DNA of 36,075 bases from the NCBI GenBank assembly GCA_946478975.1, contig CAMLEO010000034.1:1-36075 (forward strand). The letters run 5' to 3'. The stretch comes from an uncultured Steroidobacter sp. GTDB lineage: Bacteria > Pseudomonadota > Gammaproteobacteria > Steroidobacterales > Steroidobacteraceae. Positions 1-8,774 of this stretch are shown here, in pieces. The position numbers and the translations under genes were made by a program. A model generated the notes under the pieces. That model was not told the origin of the DNA, made no database searches, and worked only from the letters and a program-made list of their open reading frames with translations. The first letter of the stretch is position 1. Each line of letters begins with the position of its first letter.

Positions 1-493
1 ACAAGCCGATGTGACATGCGCGGAAATGTTCCTCTCGATGCACGATCACCGCGCGATTCTCGGCGATGCAAGTGCCGATGCCATTGGTGCCGGCCTGGCG
101 CTCGCTCCAGTCGGCACCGGCCATCAGCCCGGCGCCGCGGAACACGTCGCTCAATGAAGTGTCGGTTTTCTCATAGAGCACGATGCCGTTCGCATCGGTG
201 AGCACCAGGGCATAGCCGGATTCGGCAATATATTCGTACAGCCAGTCGATTTCGGCGGCGGCGATGCGGAGCAGGTCGGCATGTTGAGCGCGGCGTTCGG
301 CCAGCGTCGCAGCGTCGACCAGCATCGGCGCGTAATGCTGCTGGCCCGGATCCAGGGAATAGTCGATCGCACAGCGCCGCCATGAGCCGGCGATCGCCGT
401 GTTCAACGTTGTAAGGCTCCCTGGGATGGACCCTATGCGGCCACGTAAGAACTCGAGAACATCCCCCACGTGCCGCGTGACAGTCGCGTCCAT
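1..493 (-). CDS. GAF-domain sigma-54-dependent activator (AcoR-like), N-terminal part
   Basis: This gene runs off the left edge, so only the first 164 residues are visible, read on the minus strand from the ATG at 493. A strong Shine-Dalgarno (AGAGGAG) lies just before it. The start contains SWRRC and DYSLDP, followed by a GAF-type sensory region with AGTNGIGTCIAE and VIVHREEHF, which is the characteristic beginning of AcoR-like enhancer-binding proteins. The AAA+ and HTH domains would lie beyond the window. Such proteins sense a small molecule through GAF and activate sigma-54 promoters. It is divergent from the porin/xoxF locus, which has two sigma-54-like promoters, so it is the likely local activator. 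The family call is firm. The ligand and the target are inference. Confidence 0.85.
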   Translation of the reverse strand, partial: MDATVTRHVGDVLEFLRGRIGSIPGSLTTLNTAIAGSWRRCAIDYSLDPGQQHYAPMLVDAATLAERRAQHADLLRIAAAEIDWLYEYIAESGYALVLTDANGIVLYEKTDTSLSDVFRGAGLMAGADWSERQAGTNGIGTCIAENRAVIVHREEHFRACHIGL

Positions 494-558
494 TTGTTCT
501 CCTCTGGCAAGCCATCGCCCAGGACTACTGCACTAAAGAAAGCACCACAAAACTGTAC

Positions 559-611
559 CACTGTGTCACTTGTCCCGAAACAGTGTGTCGTTGTTGTTGC
601 GGATGACACAC
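559..611. promoter_or_regulatory. Candidate enhancer sites for the sigma-54 activator
   Basis: Two overlapping inverted repeats, each with a 15-base spacer, lie here: CACTGT (559-564) with ACAGTG (580-585), and GTGTGTC (583-589) with GACACAC (605-611). Related half-sites at 561, 583 and 605 are spaced by exactly 22 bases, two helical turns. They sit about 160-210 bases upstream of the predicted start site of the porin transcript, a usual distance for enhancer-binding proteins. The rest of the 308-base gap (494-801) shows no gene. Binding by the neighbouring activator is inferred. Confidence 0.5.
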
Positions 612-745
612 GCCTGGGAGTGCAGCGTCCACCGGTGCGTCAGTGCCGTTACCTCGTTTGACGTGTCCACGGCACTGGGGCGCCCATTCTCGTACTTCTT
701 CTTACAACTACAAGTCGTGTGAGATACACGGTTACCACAGGTCAG

Positions 746-761
746 TGGCATACGCCTTGCT
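746..761 (+). promoter_or_regulatory. Sigma-54 (-24/-12) promoter before the porin gene
   Basis: TGGCATACGCCTTGCT keeps the invariant GG and GC with exactly 10 bases between them and matches the consensus TGGCACG-N4-TTGCW closely. The predicted transcription start is near 772, about 30 bases before the porin ATG at 802. The divergent gene at 1-493 encodes a sigma-54 activator, which supports the call. Confidence 0.75.
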
Positions 762-801
762 CTAAGTGCGAGCACCAACAACAGCAAGGGGAGGTGGCGC
801 C

Positions 802-2034
802 ATGTCCTGCTCGAAGTGGCCGAACGGATCCGTCCCTGCGATTGCCAGCTGTTTCACAGTGTTAATTTTACTTGGTTCGAACGCGTCTGCGGTCGAGATC
901 GGCGCAGGCGACTGGAAGTTCACTGCCAGTGGCAATGTGAACGTCCATTACATCGGTGCTCGTTGCGACGATGAGACAGCTCCAGCGATCGACGGTGGCC
1001 TCGCCTGCCGAGGCAGCGCGGGTGTCACAAACAGTTCGTCTGTCAGTAACGGCCTGCTGCCCGCGGCGCTGGCGATCGGCGCCTCAACGACGCAAAAAGG
1101 CTACGACCTGGCGGTGACGTTCGGATTTTTTCCGGGCATCAGCACCAACGACGGCAGCCCGAACCTGCAACAAGGTGCGGACAAGCTCAACACCGGCCTC
1201 GGCACTACCGGGCTCGACATTCGCCAGGTGTTCATGACGATCGGTAACAAGAGCATGGGCGAATTCATGCTCGGCCGAAACATCGGGCTGTTCGGCGCCG
1301 ACGCGATCTTGAACGACATGACGTTGCCCGGTGTGGGCGCGGCCAGCAGTAACTATGCGACGCCCGCCAACACCTCGCTGGGTTCGATCGGCCTCGGCTA
1401 TATCTATACGGACTGGCTGGCGCAGATCAATTACACGACGCCGGACTTCAACGGCCTGAAATTCACGATCGGCGTCTTCGATCCCATTGAGCCTATCAAT
1501 CAGCCGGCGGCGACGCCCGAGAGGAGCCCGGGCTATCACGGCAAAGTCGCCTACAAGAACGGCCCGATTTATGTGTCGGCGACGTTCATCAGCCTGAAAC
1601 AGGAAGGCGTCACCAACGCCTCCGACTTCGACAGTTTCGGCTGGGATATTGGCGGCAAGGTGACATTCGGGCCGCTCGAGGCGCTGGCCTGGTACTACAA
1701 CGGCAAAGGCCTCGGCACCACGGCGCTGTACTTCCGCAGCGACGATCTGAACGGTCACCGGCGCGACAGCGATGGCTTTCTGGCGCAGGTCACTTATAAG
1801 CTCGGCGATCTGAAGCTGGGCGTGAACTACGGCGAGAGCAATCTCGATCTCGCGTCCGGCGAAGCGGTGTCCAATCTGGTGGAAACCAACAAGAAGTACA
1901 CCTTGGGCGCGTATTATTCGCTGACCGAGAATTTCACGTTGCTGGGCGAGTTCACGCACGTCAAGGCGGAGGCGCACAACGGCTTCGACAATGACAGCAG
2001 CAACATCAACCTGGGCGGCTACTTATCATTCTAG
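802..2034 (+). CDS. Outer-membrane porin of the xox locus
   Basis: A 410-residue exported protein. The ATG at 802 was chosen because AAGGGGAGG lies just upstream and a signal peptide follows (hydrophobic core FTVLILLGSNASA, likely cleaved before VEIG). The mature part is rich in alternating aromatic and polar residues, Gly and Asp, has no hydrophobic helices, and ends in a Phe (GGYLSF), all typical of a beta-barrel. It resembles the porins often found beside PQQ-dependent alcohol dehydrogenases, which may admit alcohols or metal complexes; the substrate cannot be read from sequence. It lies 16 bases before the beta-propeller gene and behind a sigma-54 promoter, so it is probably the first gene of the induced transcript. 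Confidence 0.8.
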   Translation: MSCSKWPNGSVPAIASCFTVLILLGSNASAVEIGAGDWKFTASGNVNVHYIGARCDDETAPAIDGGLACRGSAGVTNSSSVSNGLLPAALAIGASTTQKGYDLAVTFGFFPGISTNDGSPNLQQGADKLNTGLGTTGLDIRQVFMTIGNKSMGEFMLGRNIGLFGADAILNDMTLPGVGAASSNYATPANTSLGSIGLGYIYTDWLAQINYTTPDFNGLKFTIGVFDPIEPINQPAATPERSPGYHGKVAYKNGPIYVSATFISLKQEGVTNASDFDSFGWDIGGKVTFGPLEALAWYYNGKGLGTTALYFRSDDLNGHRRDSDGFLAQVTYKLGDLKLGVNYGESNLDLASGEAVSNLVETNKKYTLGAYYSLTENFTLLGEFTHVKAEAHNGFDNDSSNINLGGYLSF

Positions 2035-2050
2035 TCCTAAGGATGAATTG

Positions 2051-3103
2051 ATGAAGGTCGACAGTTCGTGGCGTCATCGCGCATGCATCGGGGTGTTGCT
2101 GGCAGGGATCGCAGGATTTGGCAGTGAGAGCACGCTCGCTGAGCGAGCGTACGTCTCGAATGAGGACGGCCACACTGTCTCGGTATTCGATACCGATCGC
2201 GGTGAAATGATTGCCACCATCGCGGTCGGTAAACGGCCGCGTGGGATCAAGCTGACGCGAGACGGCTCGAAACTGTTCGTCGCGCTGAGCGGACTGCCGA
2301 AATGTCCGCCCAGTGTGCCGGACGAGCAGTGCGCGAAGATGGAACGCGATCTGAAGGCCGACGGCATCGCCATCGTCGACACCGCGTCCCAGAAAGTCAT
2401 CAAGGTGTTGCAAGCCGGATCGGATCCGGAGCAGTTCGCGCTCAGCCCCGATGGCAAGCGCCTGTACGTTGCGAACGAAGATTCGGCGCTCACGTCGGTA
2501 GTCGATGTGGAGAGCGGCACAGTAGTCGCGCGCATTCCAGTCGGGCGCGAGCCGGAAGGCGTCGCGATGTCGCCGAACGGGCAATGGGTGCTGGTCTCGA
2601 ACGAATCCGACAACTCGGTTTCTGTCATCGATCCCAAGACACTGAAAGTGGTGAGCTCGGTGCCGGTGGGCAAACGGCCGCGCGATATGGCGTTTACCAC
2701 CGACGGCAAGGCCGCCTATGTTTCTGGCGAGCTCGACGCTTCGCTGTATCGGATGAATGTGCCGACCGGAGCAGTGGAGCGAGTACTGCAGTTGGGGCCG
2801 GACACTCGTCCCATGTCCGTGCTGCTCGATGCCCGGCGCAATCGTTTATATGTGAGCACCGGCCGCGGCGGCACGGTTGCAGTGATCGATGTGACCGGCG
2901 CGCCCAAGCTGGTCAAAGAGGTCCCGGTCGGCAAGCGGCCGTGGGGCATCGCCTTGTCTGCCGACGGCCGTTTTCTCTACACCGCCAACGGACCTTCCGA
3001 CGACATGAGCATCGTCGACACGACCAGCCTCACGACGATCAAGCGCGTGGGCGCCGGCAAGTCGCCCTGGGGTGTGGCAGTGGGCCCGGCGCCGAAAAAG
3101 TAA
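2051..3103 (+). CDS. Exported YVTN-type beta-propeller protein associated with PQQ-dependent catabolism
   Basis: A 350-residue protein starting at the ATG at 2051, preceded by AAGGA. An N-terminal signal peptide (ACIGVLLAGIAGFG core) is followed by about seven repeats of the form YVSNEDGHTVSVFDT...VGKRPRGI, that is, YVTN/NHL-like blades. The blade sequence VGKRPxGI recurs several times. A short insert near residues 80-100 carries two Cys (PKCPPSVPDEQCAK). This matches the propellers commonly encoded next to quinoprotein dehydrogenases (TIGR03866-like). Its role in periplasmic alcohol oxidation is not settled; a scaffold or chaperone role is possible. It follows the porin in the same orientation and ends 10 bases from a convergent small gene. 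Confidence 0.8.
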   Translation: MKVDSSWRHRACIGVLLAGIAGFGSESTLAERAYVSNEDGHTVSVFDTDRGEMIATIAVGKRPRGIKLTRDGSKLFVALSGLPKCPPSVPDEQCAKMERDLKADGIAIVDTASQKVIKVLQAGSDPEQFALSPDGKRLYVANEDSALTSVVDVESGTVVARIPVGREPEGVAMSPNGQWVLVSNESDNSVSVIDPKTLKVVSSVPVGKRPRDMAFTTDGKAAYVSGELDASLYRMNVPTGAVERVLQLGPDTRPMSVLLDARRNRLYVSTGRGGTVAVIDVTGAPKLVKEVPVGKRPWGIALSADGRFLYTANGPSDDMSIVDTTSLTTIKRVGAGKSPWGVAVGPAPKK

Positions 3104-3113
3104 CAATCACACG

Positions 3114-3509
3114 TTACGGTTTTCCGAGGCCACAGGCTTTGTAGGCCTCCTGCTCCAGCTCTCGGTAGCGGCGCGCCTTTTTCTTCCCTTCATCGGAATC
3201 GCGAAAGATTCCGCCGCCTTCGCCCGGCAGTCCTGCATAGCGGGCAAAAGTGATCGACTCGACGAACTCGTCGTAGGTGAGTGTCCCGGCGATACGGTCG
3301 ATGACACACGAGCACTGATACACATTGGCCAGACTGTCACGCTGATTGGCGATGCATTCGTTCACAAACTCGACCCGGGCCGCGGTCGGGTAATTGTTGA
3401 CAGGTGTTTCTTCCGGCGCCGCGATCGCTGGCCACAGTGCTGCGGTGCTAATCGCCAGCAGGAACAACAACCCGGCGGGTCGCTGATGGCACAGGCGTTG
3501 CAATGGCAT
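3114..3509 (-). CDS. Small exported protein of unknown function inside the xox locus
   Basis: A 131-residue protein on the minus strand, between the propeller gene and xoxF. The ATG at 3509 is preceded by TGAGGT at a good distance; an upstream in-frame GTG at 3521 is less likely. Residues 1-28 form a signal peptide ([19 protein letters not shown]). The mature protein is hydrophilic and mostly helical, with four Cys (NEC, QCSC, KAC) that could make two disulfides or bind a metal, and a C-terminal charged helix. I recognise no named domain. It is transcribed away from xoxF, so its promoter shares the 125-base gap with the xoxF promoter. Its position suggests a periplasmic helper in methanol oxidation, but that is guilt by association. 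Confidence 0.7.
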   Translation of the reverse strand: MPLQRLCHQRPAGLLFLLAISTAALWPAIAAPEETPVNNYPTAARVEFVNECIANQRDSLANVYQCSCVIDRIAGTLTYDEFVESITFARYAGLPGEGGGIFRDSDEGKKKARRYRELEQEAYKACGLGKP

Positions 3510-3558
3510 GGATGACCTCACGTGGTGTTCGGGTGGTTGGCGACTGTCCCATCATCTA

Positions 3559-3574
3559 TGGGATGAGTGTTGCA
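3559..3574 (+). promoter_or_regulatory. Second sigma-54-like promoter, before xoxF
   Basis: TGGGATGAGTGTTGCA has GG and GC separated by 10 bases and a perfect TTGCA -12 box, with two mismatches in the -24 part. The predicted start is near 3585, giving a leader of about 50 bases to the xoxF ATG at 3635. An inverted repeat TCCCAT/ATGGGA (3547-3563) overlaps its upstream half and could be an operator. Confidence 0.6.
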
Positions 3575-3634
3575 CGTCGCGAGCCAGGACGACGCCGACA
3601 ACAACTTTACAGGTGGGATATCGGGGGATCGAAT

Positions 3635-5473
3635 ATGAAACGTCTGCATCGCTTCGTTTTGGTGTTCGGGGCCGCCGGTGTTGCCAGCGCCACGTCCGCG
3701 ATCGCCACAGATCTCGAACAAGCCATGGCCAAGTCGTCCAACTGGGCGGCCCAGGCCGGCGACTATGCCAACCATCGCTACAGCGATCTGAAACAGATCA
3801 ATGCAAGCAATGTCGGGCAGCTGCAAGTCGCATGGACCTTGTCGACCGGGGTTCTGCGTGGTCATGAGGGCTCGCCGCTGGTGATCGGCGACACGATGTA
3901 TGTGCACAGCCCGTTTCCGAACAATGTATATGCCGTGAACCTGAAGGATCAGTCCTTCAAATGGAAGTACGAACCCAAGCAGGATGCTTCGGTCGTACCG
4001 GTGATGTGTTGTGACACGGTCAATCGCGGCCTGGCCTACGGCGACGGCAAGATCCTGTTGCAACAAGCCGATACCACGCTGGTGGCGCTCGACGCCAACA
4101 CCGGCAAGATGCTTTGGAGCGCCAAGAACGGCGATCCGAAGATCGGCGAGACCAACACCAACGCGCCGCACGTCTTCAAAGATGTGGTGGTCACCGGCAT
4201 CTCCGGCGGCGAGTTCGGCGTACGCGGCCGCCTGATCGCGTATGACATCAAGACCGGCAAGAAGCTGTGGCAGGCCTTCAGCACCGGTCCGGATAAAGAG
4301 ATGTTGATCGATCCGGCCAAGACCATGACCTGGACCAACGGCAAGATGGCTCCGGTCGGCGCCGACTCCTCGATCAAGACCTGGAAGGGCGATCAGTGGA
4401 AACTCGGCGGCGGCACCACCTGGGGCTGGTATGCCTACGATCCCAAGCTCAACCTCGTCTACTACGGCAGCGGCAATCCAGGCACCTGGAATCCGTCGCA
4501 GCGGCCGGGCGACAACAAATGGTCGATGACGATCTTCGCCCGCGATCTGAACACCGGCATGGCCAAGTGGGTGTACCAGATGACGCCGCACGACGAGTGG
4601 GACTACGACGGCGTCAACGAAATGCTGCTGGTCGACGTCAACTTCAAAGGCAAGCAGGTTCCGGCGGTGGTGCACTTCGATCGTAATGGCTTCGGCTATA
4701 CGTTGAATCGCGACACCGGCGAGCTGCTGGTGGCCGAGAAGTACGATCCGCAAGTGAACTGGGCCAGCAAGGTCGACATGAAGACCGGCCGCCCGATCGT
4801 CGACAAGAAATATTCACCGGGAACCACCGGCGCGGACGTGAATGTGAAAGACATCTGCCCGGCCGCACTCGGTTCCAAAGACCAGCAGCCGGCGAGCTAC
4901 GATCGCAAGTCGGGCATGATCCTGGTGCCGACCAATCACGTGTGCATGACGTACGAGCCGTTCCAGGTCGAATACACCGCGGGCCAGCCGTATGTCGGCG
5001 CGACGCTGACGATGTATCCGACTCCGGGCAGCCATGGCGGCATGGGCAACTTCATCGCGTGGGATCCGGCCGCCGGCAAGATCGTGTGGAGCAAACCGGA
5101 GCGCTTCTCCGTCTGGTCGGGCGCACTGACGACCGCGGGCGATATCGCGTTCTACGGCACGCTCGAAGGTTATCTGAAGGCAGTGAACGTCAAGGACGGC
5201 AAGGAGCTGTGGAAGTTCAAGACGCCCTCCGGAATCATCGGCAACGTGTTCACGTATGAATATGATGGCAAGCAGTACGTCGGCGTGTACTCGGGTATCG
5301 GCGGCTGGGCCGGTATCGGCATGGCGGCCGGCCTGACCGAATCCACCGAAGGCTTGGGCGCGGTGGGCGGCTACAAGGACCTGGCGAAGTACACGACGCT
5401 CGGCGGCTCGTTGTTTGTATTCTCCTTGCCGTCGCGCACCGGCGGCACCAATGTGACGGCACAGGCGGAGTGA
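3635..5473 (+). CDS. xoxF: Lanthanide-type PQQ-dependent methanol dehydrogenase XoxF
   Basis: A 612-residue periplasmic quinoprotein that oxidises methanol (and often other small alcohols or formaldehyde) and passes electrons to a cytochrome c. The ATG at 3635 was chosen because a signal peptide follows ([18 protein letters not shown]) and GGGGGA lies upstream. The eight-bladed PQQ propeller is complete. Visible family residues are the adjacent Cys pair at 125-126 (VMCCDTV), Glu193 (GGEFGVRG), Asn281 (GSGNPGTW) and the catalytic Asp323. In [10 protein letters not shown], the second Asp (325), two residues after the catalytic one, is the lanthanide-ligand signature; calcium-type MxaF has Ala there. 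The length is typical. xoxG and xoxJ follow immediately. The lanthanide call rests on the residue signature and the context. Confidence 0.95.
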   Translation: MKRLHRFVLVFGAAGVASATSAIATDLEQAMAKSSNWAAQAGDYANHRYSDLKQINASNVGQLQVAWTLSTGVLRGHEGSPLVIGDTMYVHSPFPNNVYAVNLKDQSFKWKYEPKQDASVVPVMCCDTVNRGLAYGDGKILLQQADTTLVALDANTGKMLWSAKNGDPKIGETNTNAPHVFKDVVVTGISGGEFGVRGRLIAYDIKTGKKLWQAFSTGPDKEMLIDPAKTMTWTNGKMAPVGADSSIKTWKGDQWKLGGGTTWGWYAYDPKLNLVYYGSGNPGTWNPSQRPGDNKWSMTIFARDLNTGMAKWVYQMTPHDEWDYDGVNEMLLVDVNFKGKQVPAVVHFDRNGFGYTLNRDTGELLVAEKYDPQVNWASKVDMKTGRPIVDKKYSPGTTGADVNVKDICPAALGSKDQQPASYDRKSGMILVPTNHVCMTYEPFQVEYTAGQPYVGATLTMYPTPGSHGGMGNFIAWDPAAGKIVWSKPERFSVWSGALTTAGDIAFYGTLEGYLKAVNVKDGKELWKFKTPSGIIGNVFTYEYDGKQYVGVYSGIGGWAGIGMAAGLTESTEGLGAVGGYKDLAKYTTLGGSLFVFSLPSRTGGTNVTAQAE

Positions 5474-5483
5474 GTGATCAGGC

Positions 5484-5933
5484 ATGAAGTCAAGACAGCG
5501 GGTTTGGGGAGTGCTCGTACTTGCGCTGTGTTCGATCGCGGTCAACGCGGCCAGTAGCGACAGCAAAGGCGGCGACGGCAAGACCAGCGACGCCAAGGAA
5601 GCGAAGGACAGCGGTGCACTCTACACAGTGAAGGATGGCAACAAAGTCGACCCGCAGACCTTGATGGGTTGGAAAACGTGGCGAGCGCTCGCGTGCGAGC
5701 GCTGCCACGGCGCCCAGCAGGAGGGGCTGGTGGGACCGGCGCTGGTGAATTCCTTGAAGGTGCTGACCAAAGAAGAATTTCACACCACCATCATGAACGG
5801 GCGTCCCGAGAAGGGCATGCCGCCGTTCAATGGCAGCAAGATGGTCCAGGAGAATTGGGAAAACCTGTACGCGTATCTGAAAGGGCGCTCCGACGGGCAG
5901 ATCAAGCCGGGCCATTTGTACCCGATCGAGTAG
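5484..5933 (+). CDS. xoxG: Cytochrome c XoxG-like electron acceptor of XoxF
   Basis: A 149-residue exported c-type cytochrome starting 10 bases after the xoxF stop. A signal peptide (VLVLALCSIAVNA) is followed by a Lys/Asp/Ser-rich linker to about residue 45. The single heme site is CERCHG (Cys71, Cys74, His75), and Met112 in KGMPPF is the likely sixth ligand. The C-terminal helix (ENLYAYLKGRSDG) is typical of cytochrome cL-type proteins. It should accept electrons from reduced PQQ in XoxF and pass them on to the respiratory chain. The position directly between xoxF and xoxJ is the standard xoxFGJ order, which makes the assignment strong. Confidence 0.88.
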   Translation: MKSRQRVWGVLVLALCSIAVNAASSDSKGGDGKTSDAKEAKDSGALYTVKDGNKVDPQTLMGWKTWRALACERCHGAQQEGLVGPALVNSLKVLTKEEFHTTIMNGRPEKGMPPFNGSKMVQENWENLYAYLKGRSDGQIKPGHLYPIE

Positions 5934-5939
5934 CTCATA

Positions 5940-6818
5940 ATGCATGTCGCCGGCGCACTGTTGGCAGCTCTCATCGCCACCACCGCGCTCTCGTCAGTCG
6001 TCGAGAGCGCGGAGGTTGCGAACGATGAAGTTCTGCGCGTCTGTTCGGACGCGGACAACCTGCCGTTCTCCAATCGCGCCGGCGAAGGTTATGAGAACAA
6101 GATCGCCGAGGCGCTGGCGCACGACCTGAACCGGCGCATCGAATACACTTATTTTCCTCAGCGCATGGGCTTCGTGCGCAACACGCTGAAAAAGAAAGAT
6201 CCAACGACGCAGCAGTACCTGTGCGACCTGATCATCGGCGTGCCCAAGGGATATGAGCTCACCGCCACGACGCGCTCTTATATGCGCTCTACGTACGCGG
6301 TGTTGTTTCAAAGACGTGAGGACCTCGCGGGGCTCAAGGCAGCGGACGATTTGAGCAAGCTGCCGCCTGCGAAGTTGAAATCCTTGCGCTTCGGCGTGTT
6401 CGGCCGTTCGCCGGGCGCGGACTGGTTGTTACGGAATGGGCTGATGGAACAGGCAACGATGTATGCACCGCAGAGCGGCGATCCCGCCGAGAACCCCGCC
6501 AGCATCATCGGGCAGGACCTCGCGGCGGGCAAAATCGATGTGGCCATCGTGTGGGGGCCGATCGCCGGCTTCCTGATGCAGCATCATGCCGGGAAGCAGG
6601 ACTGGCGCGCGGTGCCGTTCGTGCCCGACCCGGCGATCAGATTCGATTATGAGATTTCGATGGGCGTGCGCTTCGGCGAGAAGCAATGGCAGAACACGGT
6701 CGATGCATGGATCGGCAGCCATCAGTCACAGATCGACACCATCCTTACGAGTTACCGCGTACCGCTGCTGGATGCCGGCGGCGCGGTCGTGCAGACGAAC
6801 CTGGAGAGCGGCACATGA
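5940..6818 (+). CDS. xoxJ: XoxJ-like periplasmic solute-binding protein
   Basis: A 292-residue protein that begins 6 bases after the xoxG stop. An N-terminal hydrophobic stretch ([19 protein letters not shown]) acts as a signal peptide. The rest has the fold of the quinoprotein-dehydrogenase-associated family of periplasmic binding proteins (TIGR03871-like): [14 protein letters not shown] near the start, [15 protein letters not shown], then [28 protein letters not shown] and [15 protein letters not shown]. Relatives (XoxJ, MxaJ) have no transporter partner and are thought to help mature or activate the dehydrogenase. There is no permease or ATPase gene nearby, in agreement. Its last codons overlap the start of the next gene by ATGA, which suggests translational coupling. 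Confidence 0.85.
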   Translation: MHVAGALLAALIATTALSSVVESAEVANDEVLRVCSDADNLPFSNRAGEGYENKIAEALAHDLNRRIEYTYFPQRMGFVRNTLKKKDPTTQQYLCDLIIGVPKGYELTATTRSYMRSTYAVLFQRREDLAGLKAADDLSKLPPAKLKSLRFGVFGRSPGADWLLRNGLMEQATMYAPQSGDPAENPASIIGQDLAAGKIDVAIVWGPIAGFLMQHHAGKQDWRAVPFVPDPAIRFDYEISMGVRFGEKQWQNTVDAWIGSHQSQIDTILTSYRVPLLDAGGAVVQTNLESGT

Positions 6819-7924
6819 AAGTTAAAGCGGCGGTCGCATTTGCAGCCGGCGAACCCCTCGAAATCGCCACAGTCGACCTCGACGGTCCCAAAGCCGGCGA
6901 AGTGCTGGTGGAGATCAAGGCGACCGGCATTTGTCACACCGACGAATTCACGCGCTCCGGCGCGGATCCCGAAGGTTTGTTTCCTGTGATCTTCGGCCAC
7001 GAAGGCGCAGGCATCGTAGTGGATGTCGGCCCCGGCGTGACCTCGCTGAAAAAAGGCGATCACGTCATTCCGCTGTACACGCCCGAGTGCCGGCAATGCA
7101 AGTCGTGCCTGTCGCGCAAGACCAATCTGTGTACGGCGATTCGCGCCACGCAGGGCAAAGGCATGATGCCCGACGGCACCAGCCGCTTCTCGCTCGATGG
7201 CAAGCCGCTGCATCACTACATGGGCTGCTCGACGTTTGCGAACTTCACCGTGCTGCCGGAAATCGCGCTGGCGAAAATTCGCGAAGACGCGCCGTTCGAC
7301 AAAGTTTGTTACATCGGCTGCGGCGTCACGACCGGCATCGGCGCGGTGATCAACACTGCCAAAGTCGAGCCCGGTGCGAACGTTGTCGTATTCGGCCTCG
7401 GCGGCATCGGTTTGAATGTGATTCAAGGCGCGCGCCTGGCTGGCGCGAACAAGATCGTCGGCGTCGACATCAATCCGCGTCGTAAAGCGCTGGCTGAAAG
7501 CTTCGGCATGACCGACTTCGTGAACCCGAAGGAAGTCGGCGGCGACCTGGTGGCGGAACTGGTGAAAGTCACCGACGGCGGCGCGGACTACAGCTTCGAG
7601 TGCGTCGGCAATGTCGACCTGATGCGCCAGGCGCTGGAGTGCTGCCATCGCGGCTGGGGCGTGAGCGTGATCATCGGCGTCGCCGGCGCCGGCCAGGAAA
7701 TCAAGACCCGTCCCTTCCAGCTCGTGACCGGGCGGGTGTGGAAGGGCACGGCTTTCGGCGGCGCTCGCGGCCGCACCGATGTGCCGAAGATCGTCGATTG
7801 GTACATGGACGGCAAGATCAGGATCGATGAGCTCATCACTCACACCATGCCGATCGAGAAGATCAACGATGCGTTCGATCTCATGCACAAGGGTGAGTCG
7901 ATCCGCAGCGTCGCCATGTTCTGA
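6815..7924 (+). CDS. frmA: S-(hydroxymethyl)glutathione dehydrogenase (class III alcohol dehydrogenase)
   Basis: A 369-residue zinc- and NAD-dependent dehydrogenase that oxidises S-hydroxymethylglutathione to S-formylglutathione. The ATG at 6815 overlaps the xoxJ stop (ATGA). Catalytic zinc ligands are seen in GICHTDE (Cys40), GHEGAG (His62, Glu63) and the Cys of YIGCGVTTG. Structural zinc is held by Cys92, Cys95, Cys98 and Cys106 ([11 protein letters not shown]). The Rossmann motif is [11 protein letters not shown]. The length is normal for the family. It takes the formaldehyde made by XoxF, after Gfa or spontaneous condensation with glutathione. The following formylglutathione hydrolase step is not encoded nearby. 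Confidence 0.95.
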   Translation: MKVKAAVAFAAGEPLEIATVDLDGPKAGEVLVEIKATGICHTDEFTRSGADPEGLFPVIFGHEGAGIVVDVGPGVTSLKKGDHVIPLYTPECRQCKSCLSRKTNLCTAIRATQGKGMMPDGTSRFSLDGKPLHHYMGCSTFANFTVLPEIALAKIREDAPFDKVCYIGCGVTTGIGAVINTAKVEPGANVVVFGLGGIGLNVIQGARLAGANKIVGVDINPRRKALAESFGMTDFVNPKEVGGDLVAELVKVTDGGADYSFECVGNVDLMRQALECCHRGWGVSVIIGVAGAGQEIKTRPFQLVTGRVWKGTAFGGARGRTDVPKIVDWYMDGKIRIDELITHTMPIEKINDAFDLMHKGESIRSVAMF

Positions 7925-7991
7925 GGTACCACGCTGAGGGCATTCAGCAATCTACTCGCAACGTTTCTAGAGACCAACTGGGGTAATGACA

Positions 7992-8567
7992 ATGAGCAAA
8001 CTAGCAATTCATCCGTTGGTGGATAACGGGGTACAGGCCGGCACGCCGAATTTCGCGGGCGGCACGCTGACTTGCAAATGCACCGACCGTCCGGTGACGG
8101 TCAAGCTCGAAGGCGACGTGGCGTTCAACCACGCGTGCGGTTGTACCAAGTGTTGGAAGCCGCAAGGCTCTTTGTTCTCGGTGGTCGCTGTCATCTCGCG
8201 CGACAAACTGAAAGTGACGGCCAACGGGGACAAGCTCAAGATCGTCGACCCCGCTGCGGTCATCCAGCGCTATGCCTGCACCGGTTGCGGCGTGCATATG
8301 TACGGCCGCATCGAAAACAAAAACCACCCGTTCTACGGGCTGGATTTCGTGCACGTCGAGCTGTCGAAGGAAAAAGGCTGGGCGGCACCGCAGTTCGCGG
8401 CGTTCGTCTCCTCGATCATCGAGTCGGGCGCGAAGCCGGATCAGATGGGCGCCGTGCGGGCACGGCTCAAAGAGCTGGGGCTCACTCCGTACGATTGCCT
8501 GTCGCCGGACCTGATGGACCTGATCGCCACGCACACGGCCAAGCAGAAAGGAGTGCTCGCCGCGTGA
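7992..8567 (+). CDS. gfa: S-(hydroxymethyl)glutathione synthase (glutathione-dependent formaldehyde-activating enzyme)
   Basis: A 191-residue Gfa-family zinc protein that promotes condensation of formaldehyde with glutathione. The ATG at 7992 is preferred over the one at 7986 because CTGGGG (7978-7983) is correctly spaced for it. Zinc-binding cysteines appear as CKC (28, 30), CGCTKC (49, 51, 54) and CTGC (96, 99), the Gfa/CENP-V arrangement, and the text around them ([25 protein letters not shown]) fits Gfa itself rather than the shorter general family. It lies 67 bases after frmA in the same direction, so the two probably form one formaldehyde detoxification unit with the xox genes. Confidence 0.92.
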   Translation: MSKLAIHPLVDNGVQAGTPNFAGGTLTCKCTDRPVTVKLEGDVAFNHACGCTKCWKPQGSLFSVVAVISRDKLKVTANGDKLKIVDPAAVIQRYACTGCGVHMYGRIENKNHPFYGLDFVHVELSKEKGWAAPQFAAFVSSIIESGAKPDQMGAVRARLKELGLTPYDCLSPDLMDLIATHTAKQKGVLAA

Positions 8568-8620
8568 CCTGGCGGAGCGTTTTTATCTGCTCGAAAGTGG
8601 CCGAGGCCCTTTCGACAGGC

Positions 8621-8650
8621 GGCCGGTAAAAGGCGTGACTTTTACCGGCC
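8621..8650 (+). terminator. Strong hairpin at the end of the xox locus
   Basis: GGCCGGTAAAAG (8621-8632) pairs perfectly with CTTTTACCGGCC (8639-8650) around a 6-base loop. It lies 53 bases after the gfa stop. No run of T follows on either strand, so it may act as a bidirectional terminator or as an RNA 3'-end stabiliser. The remainder of the 8568-8774 gap shows nothing else. Confidence 0.5.
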
Positions 8651-8774
8651 TCCAATCCCGTGCTTGAAGCATCGACTAGACCCATTGAGGACCGAGCGAG
8701 TAAGGACGTCGGAATTCACTGGGTCGTTCCTGATCGTCGAATGGGCCAGTCGCCTTCAAGTACGGGGTCGGAGC

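Noticed and set aside
3518..4753. 411-codon open frame on the minus strand opposite xoxF
   Set aside because: It is antisense to a complete, strongly conserved gene and has no recognisable domain. Long antisense frames are expected at this GC content.
3635..5473. Calcium-type MxaF or ethanol dehydrogenase ExaA
   Set aside because: [10 protein letters not shown] has the second Asp of the lanthanide type, and xoxG and xoxJ follow. No mxaI-like small subunit is present.
6752..7888. 378-codon open frame opposite frmA
   Set aside because: It mirrors the codon pattern of frmA, whose zinc and NAD motifs are unmistakable.
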